Source of the DNA: Solen grandis
Taxonomy: Eukaryota > Mollusca > Bivalvia > Adapedonta > Solenidae
Assembly (NCBI GenBank): GCA_021229015.1
Contig: CM037782.1
Location: 63,984,108 to 64,048,107 of the forward strand
Length of the DNA: 64,000 nucleotides
Direction of reading: 5' to 3'
The translations under genes and the position numbers were made by a program. The notes under the pieces were generated by a model. It worked only from the letters and a program-made list of their open reading frames with translations. It had not been told where the DNA came from and searched no databases. Position 1 is the first letter of the stretch; every line of letters begins with the position of its first letter. Shown piece after piece: positions 56,259 to 64,000 of this stretch.

Positions 56259-57957
56259 AGCTCTCCTGAGCACTTTGTGCTCAAGTGAGCTTTTGTGATC
56301 ACCCTTCGTCCGTTGTCCGTCGTGCGTCATCAACAATTTTCTTTAAACGACATCTCCTCTGAAACCGCTGAACAGAATATATTGTAACTTGTCAGGAATG
56401 TTCCTTGGGTGAGGCTCTACAAAAGTTGCTAAAATAAAGTTGATCCATGAAGAACTCTGGTTTCCATGGCAACGAAAAGAAAAATAATTTGAAAACTTTA
56501 AAAATCATCTCCTCCAAAACTACTGGCCAGATTTCAAAATAATTTGGTACAGATGTTCCTTGGGTGACCCTTTACAAAAGTTGCTAAAATTATTTGGATC
56601 TGCCCAAAAACATGGCCGCCAGGGGCGGGGCTAATTTGTCTTATATGTATATAGTGAAATTTTAAACGACATCTCCTCTGAAACAGCTGCACAGAATTTG
56701 ATCAAATTTTTCAGGGATGATCATTGCTGACCATCTACCAAAGTTCTAAAATATTTGGATCTGCCAAAAAACATGGCGCAGGGGGGGGCTAATTTGCCTA
56801 TATGATATATGAATTTTTCAAACGACATCTCCTCTGAAACAGCTGCACAGAATTTGATCAAATTTTTCAGGGATGATCATTGCATGACCATCTACCAAAG
56901 TTGCTAAAATTATTTGGATCTGCCCAAAAACATGGCTTCCAGGGGCGGGGCTAATTTGTCTTATATGTATATAGTGAAATTTTAAACGACATCTCCTCTG
57001 AAACAGCTGCACAGAATTTGATCAAATTTTGCAGGGATGATCCTTGCATGACCATCTACCAAAGTTGCTAAAATTATTTGGATCTGCCAAAAAACATGGC
57101 TTCCAGGGGTGGGGCTAATTTGCCTTATATGTATATAGTGAAATCTTTAAACGACATCTCCTCTGAAACAGCTGCACAGAATTTGATCAAATTTTACAGG
57201 AATGATCCTAGGGTGACCATCTACCAAAGTTGCTAAAATTATTTGGATCTGCAAAAAAACATGGCCACCAGGGGCGGGGCTAATTTGCCTTATATGTATA
57301 TAGTGAAATCTTTAAACGACATCTCCTCTGAAACAGCTGCACAGAATTTGATCAAATTTTGCAGGGATGATCCTTGACTGACTATTTACCAAAGATGCTA
57401 AAATTATTTGGATCTGCCTTAAAACATGGCCGCCAGGGGTGGGGCTAATTTGCCTTATATGTATATTGTGAGATCTTTAAACGACATCTCCTATGAAACA
57501 GCTAAAAAAAATTTGATCAAATTTTGCAGGAATGATCATGTGGCAAAACTTAACTTACTAAAGTAATTTAAACTAAAGTTTGTTATTTAAACTTGATACA
57601 TAAGGAACTCTGTTTTTCCTGGCCATGTTTAGTACAGGTTAATATGTAACCCTGTACTCAGGTGAGCGATCTAGGGCCTTCTTAACCAGTCATCTCTAAA
57701 ATTTGTGACAATGTTAAGTGTCATAAAATTTTGAATTTTGGCTGATATTTGCCAGTTAGGACAGGAGTTATGCCCCTTTTGAAATGATAAAAATGGCTTA
57801 TTTGGCTTTGTTAGCACTCTAAGAAATTTCTGAAAACCTCAAATTTCACTGTTTACGACTCAGCATCTCTATTTCTAAAGCAGTATGTTTAGCATGTTTG
57901 GCATTGAAGGCTATTTATCTCAGGTGAGCGATTTAGGGCCATCATGGCCCTCTTGTT
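56259..57957 (+). mobile_element. Helentron-like element, copy g (one head, two tails)
   Basis: The head is AGCTCTCCTGAGCACTTTGT, then CGTCCGTTGTCCGTCGTGCG. At least seven ~165-bp monomers follow with AAACGACATCTCCTCTGAAA and CATGGC..CAGGGG.GGGGCTAAT. A first tail (ACTCAGGTGAGCGATCTAGG) lies at 57656-57690. Then come ~230 bp of a different core type (AGGAGTTATGCCCCTTTT, as in copy b), and a second, complete tail with an AGGGCCATCATGGCCCT hairpin and CTTGTT at 57918-57957. It is a chimera of two subfamilies. Confidence 0.8.
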
Positions 57958-58469
57958 CTTTTAATGTGGTAGCACAATTTAGATAGAAATCTCTAATCTG
58001 TTTATCTACAATGTTGCTAAAATTCTTAGTTACCGTGTTAAATGATAGATTAGGGCTTGCTCAAACATTTTTCCATGCACTTTCCTTTTGACTGTTTATC
58101 TTATGTTATGCACCTTGGGAGATAAACTCAAATCATTTGAAGTATTGCAGTGCTCTTTTATAAAAAAAATAGATAATACTGGATTTCATGTTGCCTTATG
58201 CAAGCAAACAGGATTTGGAGGGTATATGAAAATAAAACTATCTCTCCATCTCTGTTTGTGGATCTCATAAACGCAACTCAAATCACAATACACTCAGCCA
58301 AAAAAGAAAATGTGCATAGGGGTTAGACAACCATGTATGATAGTCCATGATTTATACATATTTAATGAAACATTAAATTTTGGTGGTCCATAACTGAATG
58401 CAGAGTTCTGTAAGAGTTCTGTAAGAGATTAACTTAACTAGCAATTTGACCATCATTATTCATTTTTTT
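57958..58469. other. Unassigned AT-rich sequence
   Basis: Nothing recognisable was seen. Confidence 0.4.
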
Positions 58470-59240
58470 TATGCCCCCACCAAAAATGGGAGGGTGAGGC
58501 ATATAGATTTGCCTTTGTCTGTCCGTCCATCCTGAAACTTTGTGACACACATAACTCATAAAGTATTTGTACGGCAGACTTGAAACTACATGGATATATA
58601 TTATTCAGGACATGAACTTGCGCACCTGGGTTTTTTCATCGAACTGCCATTGAAGTTGACAGAGTTATGGGCCTTTCTTTTTGAAAAAATATGCAATTTT
58701 ATGCTTGTGACGCATCATTGAACTCTGAAGGTATTTGTACTACAGACTTGAATTGAAACTTCATGAATATATTATTCAGGACATGAACTTGTGCACCTGG
58801 GTATTTTTATCAGATCATTACTTGAGCATCGTTCTTTATCCTTCTCCTATGCTTATTATCTGTTAACTTTATACATGTATTACATATACCGTACTGAATT
58901 TGATGGACCATCTAATTTGTTGCAATCATCATGTTAATTTATCTGCTGTAATTATTCATCAGACATGGAAAGGAATTTCTGTAAGTTTATATTAACTTGT
59001 TTTCCAATCCTTAAGTAATGTATTTGTTATATTGATGTATATTTTATGTGCTCGCGTTATGTCAATAAATACAGTTTAAACTAAACTTCATGGATATATT
59101 ATTCAGGACATAAACATATGCTCCTGGGTATTATCATCGAACCATTGTTGAAGTTGACAGAGTTATGGGCCTTTGTTTTTGAAAAATATGGAATTTTAAG
59201 ACACATGTAACTCTTATGCACTTCATTTTATTTCGTCAAT
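58470..59240 (+). repeat. Hairpin-headed dispersed repeat, split by an insertion
   Basis: It opens with a TATGCCCCCACC..GGTGAGGCATA hairpin and CTGTCCGTCC. Monomers follow with CTTCATGGATATATTATTCA, GACATGAACTTG.GCACCTGGGTA and AGTTGACAGAGTTATGGGCC. About 58813-59092 is foreign sequence that ends with an AATAAA-containing tail (GTCAATAAATACAGTTTAAA), possibly a truncated retroposed 3' end. The monomer then resumes. Confidence 0.6.
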
Positions 59241-59418
59241 ATCTTTTTTTTTGAACTTATATAGAACCTATACAAGTTCAGTCAAGTCTCAAGTCTCAAG
59301 ATCACACAAGTTTATTATTTAGTAGCATTATAAGTCTGTTCTTTGTATTGGAAAATTAATGCCCCTGTTTTGCACAATTGTTTTTTTCTTATCAAAAAGG
59401 AAGCTTCAAACAGTGGCT

Positions 59419-59585
59419 TCATACAGTTAGTTGAGCAGCTACACATGTTATTGGATCTGTTCTGGATATAGCTTCACTAACTACCCAGTTGGAAATTGTC
59501 ACATAGCCGAAATGCCTGTGTTCTGTTCTAACCACCACCTGATCTCTTTCCACATGAAAATATGTTATATAATTAATTGCAGCTA
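59419..59585 (-). CDS. Possible terminal coding exon, unknown product
   Basis: A minus-strand frame of ~55 codons reads INYITYFHVERDQVVVRTEH then ..FGYVTISNWVVSEAISRTDP.. to a TGA at 59419. The alternating polar/hydrophobic pattern suggests beta strands. Possible acceptors are AGAAGTTAG near 59583 or GAGATCAG just before GTGGTGGTT. The frame also runs upstream into a repeat, so the start is uncertain. The product is not recognised. Confidence 0.35.
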
Positions 59586-59615
59586 ACTTCTTGTCATTTT
59601 TTGAATTTTTACTTA

Positions 59616-60345
59616 TTATCCCCGCCGAAGGCAGCGGGGGATATGGTGATAGTCTCCGTCTGTCCATCCGTCTGTCCGTCCGTCCTTCTGTCCCATATTT
59701 TTGTCTGGAGCATAACTTGAAAAGTATTTGAGGCATCAACTTGATACTTCATAAGTGAATAGATCTCATTGAAGAGGTGTGCAGTGCACAAGAATGATAA
59801 CTCTACCTTTTATAATTTTTGAGTTATTGCCCTTTGTTATTTTTTAAGTTTAATTTTTGTTTGGAGCAAAACTCAAAAAGTGTTTGAGATATCAACTTGA
59901 AACTTGATAGGTAAACAGATCACATTGAGGAGGAGTGCAATGCACAGGAATAATAACTCTACCTTTCATAATTTTTGAGTTATTGCCCTTTTTTTCAGAT
60001 TTAATTTTTGTCTGGATCATAACTCAAAAAGTATTTGAGGTATCAACTTGATACTTCATAGGTGAATAGATCTTATTGAGGAGGAATGCAGTGCACAAGA
60101 ATGATAACTCTACCTTTTTATAATTTTGAGTAATTGCCCTTTGTTATTTTCAGACTTAATTTTTGTCTGGAGCATAACTCGAAAAGCATTTAAGGTATCA
60201 ACTTGATACTTCATAGGTGAATAGATCTTATTGGGGAGGAGGGCAGTGCACAAGAATGATAACTCTACCTTTCATAATTTTTTAGTTATTTCCCTTTGTT
60301 ATTTTTCAGATTTAATTTTGTCCGGAGTCTTCATAACCAAAAAGT
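59616..60345 (+). repeat. Hairpin-headed repeat with four 155-bp monomers
   Basis: The head is ATCCCCGCCGAAGGCAGCGG, which can fold on itself, followed by CTGTCCGTCCGTCC. Units then start at about 59698, 59854, 60003 and 60156 (TTTTTGTCTGGAGCATAACT) and carry AGTGCACAAGAATGATAACT and GAGTTATTGCCCTTTG. It is related to 22700-23155. Confidence 0.85.
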
Positions 60346-61900
60346 TTCTTTTAAAAATGAAATATTCTACTCTCCAACATATCTTCTAAAGAGCAAGCAT
60401 TCGGCAGGGGATGGCCATGTCAACATGGCTCATGTTGTCATTGTTTGAATGTGGGTTGTATTTAGTGTGACAAGGCCCTTTCCAGTAGGGGACATTTATT
60501 GCTTAGCAATAGTCTTAATTGTTTTGAATTGGTTGATATTGACAAACAGCATTGTATTTTGCATTTCCATTTCTAGTTAAGTTTACTTTTTTTTTGATTT
60601 TATGAAGTTTGGAATAAAAAGTAATTATAAATTATGCTTATCTTTCTTAATGTTTCCTGGGTTGGACCAGTAGTTTGTGTCTTGGAAGATTTTTACCTTG
60701 AGCAGGGTTTGGACCTGCATATTCCCAGTCATGTGGCCCAAAACTTGCATTTCCAAAGTTTCTACACAACATGAGATCTATCAAGGTTAGCTTGTGGTAC
60801 TAGTATAGTGCCGCATCAGCCTTCAGATATCTCCCAGGGCCTTTACCCTCCTGATCTTAATATTAGGTTCAGCTGATTGTGCTCCAGTGAATCCAGGAAC
60901 ACCTTAGTAACAGGTCACATGTTTGATCCCTGGCATTGCCGGTAGAGATATACCAGTGTCATTGAATTGCTCCAGGCATATCTTTCTTGCTTGGTGCTCA
61001 GTATATACAGGTAGTTCCAACACTGGCCCCAAGTCTGATAAAATCTGTAATTATAATGTTTTTATGTGACAAACCTGTAAGAATTGACAAACCGTGAACG
61101 TCACTTTTGGTTGGATTGCACAATGCTGTTGAGCAACATAGTATGTTTTTGGTAACAATGAGATAATTACTGTATGTAAAAGTTGTGTATATAGGCCCTT
61201 TTGTTTTGTGTGAGAAGGAAGTCCATCGTTTAGAAGGGAGAAAGAAAAAGCAGACTAAAATCAGTGACTTCTTTGCATAGACATTTATTTAATAACTTAA
61301 TTACATTGGTCAACTGCTGGTCTCTTGTTCATTACTGTATGTTTTGATATTGCAAAGTTTTCCTATTTCCCTTTTATAGCATAAAGTACAATTTTTTAAT
61401 TACAGTAGAACCTAAGTTGAAAAAAGACTGACCTAAAAATTTTAGACCTTTGGACTTTGACTTATGTATGGGGCTATATCAATGGCCACACTCTCAAATC
61501 TTTGAAATTCTAGATATGGCTTTGTTGGATCAACTTTTATAAATGTACAGTCATGTATTACTGCATATGAAGCAGATATTCCTTTGTTTTCAGGTGTCTT
61601 CGAAATGAGACATGAAAATATTTTTCATCGAAAAAAAAATTATTGATCAGCAAGCTATACAAACAAAACAGTGTTGCTGACTTAATTCAAATATAAATTA
61701 GTTATTGAGTACAGAGTTGATAAAAATCAAAGTGTTTGATATCTGATGCTTGGGTTGGGTACCAGGTCCTTCGCTAACCAGTATGTCATGATCAGCAGTT
61801 GTATCCATGATAGAAACAAGTTCAAATGATCTCACAGGAGTTTAAATATGTAAGATATAGCACCTAAGAAGACTAAAAAGATGATGCTTTTGTGTAATTA
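60346..61900. other. Unassigned; degenerate SINE at 60880-61030
   Basis: TTTCTTGCTTGGTGCTCAGT and GGTAGTTCCAACACTGG match the body of SINE family 2, with a B-box-like ATGTTTGATCCC upstream. At 61406 CAGTAGAACCTAAGTTG resembles a lone Tigger terminus. No gene is supported. Confidence 0.4.
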
Positions 61901-61902
61901 TA

Positions 61903-63168
61903 CGAGGGTCATCCAAAAATGAATGAGAGTTAGTTTGTAACTTTTGATTGAAACAACATAAAGCCACAAAACTTGGCACGTAACTAAATTAACTCTTTGT
62001 GCATAAGCGCACGTTTTAATAAGCATCGTGATGTTACATCATTTTTGATGACGTCATATCAAACAACACAGTGGTGGATGATGCGTTTGTGCTGACGCGA
62101 GAAGAAATTTATGCATATATCAAGATAGAGAGTAGGCCCAGAAAGAAAGCGACTGAAATATTTAATGCACAGTTGGATTTAGCACTATTTATAGATGGGT
62201 GAAGGATTTCAATAATGGACGGCAAGAGTCTTACAAGAAGCCCTCCTCTGGTAGGCTGGTGACAGTTACAGACGCCGATAACACCAAAATTGTTGCTTAA
62301 CTTCTCAACTCTGATAAACGATTTACATGCGAGGAAATTGCGTATGAATCGGGGATTGTAAGAGTTCTGTTCATGTTATTCTGACGCAGAATTTAGGCAT
62401 GAGAAAGATCGCCGCGCGGTGGGTGCCGCATGCACTCTCAAAAACTGAAAAAGACAAATGTGTTCAAATTTGCACTGAATTGTTGAAGAGATATTCAGAG
62501 GAATGTGAAATGATGCTGAATAGAGTGGTTGTTATCGACGAAACATGGATCCGGTCATTTTAGCCAGAAATGAAACGCCAAAGCTCTGAATGGCATACTC
62601 CAAACTCTCCAAGACCTGTGAAATATCACCGCAGTATGTACGTATGTAAGCTTACCATATTTACGGCGTTTAGACAGCACACAGAGTTCCACATGGAAGC
62701 ACGGTTAATAAAGGGTACTATGAGTGGTATTTGACTAAATTCTTCGACCCGGAATATGCCACAAATGACCGTAACTTTTACAAGTGACGCCATTAATTTT
62801 GCATGATAACGCCACGCCGCACATTGTTAAGGATGTGTTCAAGCGGTACCACTGGGACGTTCTTAATCACCCGCCATATTTGCCAGACTTAAGTCCCCCC
62901 GACTATGACCTGTTTCCAAAAGTAAAAGAACCACTACAAGGAGTCTGATATGACAATTTGAATGAACTATATGTTGCCATGAACACGGTCGTTAGGGACA
63001 TCAACAATGGTTGCCTAGCAAGGGGAGTTTGGGATCTGCCAAAAAGATGGGAGTCGACCATAGCATCCGCGGGAGATTATATTGAGGGACTATGAAGAGA
63101 TTTTGTGAGTAACACTTGTAGTTTTTATGTAATTAAGCAACTCTCATTCGTTTCTGGATGACCCTTAG
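61903..63168 (+). mobile_element. Decayed mariner-type transposon
   Basis: The element is ~1.27 kb and flanked by TA. The ends CGAGGGTCATCCAAAAATGA and, inverted, CTAAGGGTCATCCAGAAACG both continue into AATGAGAGTT. Its transposase (62080-63095, +) is broken. Recognisable pieces are TVYRWVKDFNNGRQESYKKP-like, RKIAARWVPHALSKTEK, VVIDETWI and HDNATPHIV ... HPPYLPDLSPPDYDLFP, the signature blocks of mariner catalytic domains. They are scattered over different frames with stops. Confidence 0.9.
62080..63095 (+). pseudogene. Mariner transposase pseudogene
   Basis: Originally it would have been a ~340-residue DDE/D transposase. The N-terminal helix-turn-helix region, the DETWI first-aspartate block (~62535) and the HDN / DYDLF second and third aspartate blocks (~62800-62915) are identifiable. 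Several frameshifts and stops (for example TGA after the helix-turn-helix, TAG after ETWIRSF) show that it is dead. It differs from the remnant at 48040-48543, so two mariner lineages are present. Confidence 0.85.
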
Positions 63169-64000
63169 TACCTTTCATATAGGTAAAATCATCAATTTTG
63201 TTGCAGCAAAGGTGATCCTAAAGGTGTGAAAAATATTATCTTGCAATCAAAGTTGTGAAAACAGCAAAAGGGCTTTGACTTATTCATGGTGAAAAAATTA
63301 TTATTTATGGACCTCAGAAAAACTTTTAACACATTGAAAAATTCAACACATAAAAGTCTGGTGAGCTTAATAACATTTTCATGAACGAGTTTAGTAAAAT
63401 TTGATATGAAATGACAATTCATGTCAGATTTTTTTTATCATATGACCTATAGTAACAGTAAAACATGATTGTAACAACTAACAAACAAACAAATGAAGGA
63501 ACAGACTGTGTGCGAATTACTTTTGTAATCTAACACCAAGAAAGTAGTGTCAAATAATAACTGAAAGTAACGATTTAATGTGTACATTTCTCATACATTT
63601 TCAAAATCATATGAATAAGGAATCAAATATATTTAATCCAGCTGTTCAAGTTCAACACACTATGCATACATATAGAATACACGCGCGTGACATGGAGTGA
63701 TATAATAAGGCCTAAAAGTTATATATAACGTATCAAATATAAGAAAATATGTGATGGTATATGACACCAGAAACAGCTGTTTGAGCACAATGTCATATGA
63801 TAAAACTGAGTATAATTACTGAAATGTAATGACCTGCATTTGAAAGATATATCCTGGAACAGTTATTGACAAACTTGTATACAGTGTACACGAAAATGAC
63901 AGTGTGTCTCTCACATAATAATAATTGTTCAAAAAGGTAAGCTTTCCATGGGATGTTAAACCCAATAAACAAATTTAGTCCCTTGCATAACATTATAACC
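63169..64000. other. Unassigned; SINE tail fragment at 63945-63980
   Basis: TCCATGGGATGTTAAACCCA then ATAAACAAA at 63947-63975 matches the 3' end of SINE family 2; its body is missing. Nothing else is recognisable. Confidence 0.4.

Overview
This window looks like nuclear DNA of an animal, most probably a bivalve mollusc. It is AT-rich and gene-poor, with spliced rather than continuous genes, and most of its structure is transposable elements. The bivalve call is an inference from the repeats. There are many copies of short elements that open with a palindrome (GCTCACCTGAGC), continue into GTCCGTC-type microsatellite and ~150-170 bp monomers, and close on a GGGCCATCATGGCCC hairpin. There are also tRNA-derived SINEs ending in GTTAAACCCAACAAACAAAC. 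Two runs of exactly 100 N (5317-5416, 55417-55516) are assembly gaps.

Genes. Only a few coding regions are convincing. (1) An intact 447-residue pogo/Tigger-type transposase (20315-21658, +) lies inside a complete 2.5-kb DNA transposon (19496-22016). (2) A large open frame on the minus strand (36563-34485) encodes a secreted, coiled-coil-rich protein with a cysteine-containing C-terminal domain. (3) Just upstream on the same strand, three phase-compatible exons (39717-39551, 39372-39300, 37004-36942) look like the 3' end of an unrecognised gene, followed by an AATAAA at 36824-36819. (4) A single plus-strand exon (54345-54477) encodes part of a PLAT/LH2 domain. A few further exon-like frames (726-839, 23326-23508, 29747-30118, 40888-41134, 59419-59585) are listed with low confidence.

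Mobile elements by region. 0-12 kb: a Helentron-like element (3589-4243), a 60-bp minisatellite, a reversed deletion derivative of the Tigger element (7012-7738), an old element with 8-bp duplications (8457-9812), a Tigger-like MITE inside another repeat (9860-11316) and a tRNA-SINE. 12-23 kb: a second Tigger derivative (14277-14960), a 94-bp-arm inverted repeat (17413-17734) and the autonomous Tigger. 23-34 kb: a 37-bp minisatellite split by a Helentron-like insertion, a broken C2H2 zinc-finger fragment, a degenerate hammerhead-like motif, and a repeat carrying a SINE with 13-bp target duplications. 40-50 kb: SINE, mariner-type MITE, a second 8-bp-duplication element (43778-44955) and a mariner pseudogene. 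51-64 kb: Helentron-like copies with doubled heads or tails, a 26-bp minisatellite split by a probable solo LTR just before the PLAT exon, 155-bp-monomer repeats and a decayed mariner (61903-63168).

How the parts relate. The intact Tigger transposase is the obvious candidate source of activity for the two short copies that share its ends. I found no operon-like or defence-like gene cluster. The most notable content is the transposon biology, plus the uncharacterised minus-strand gene pair at 34.5-39.7 kb.
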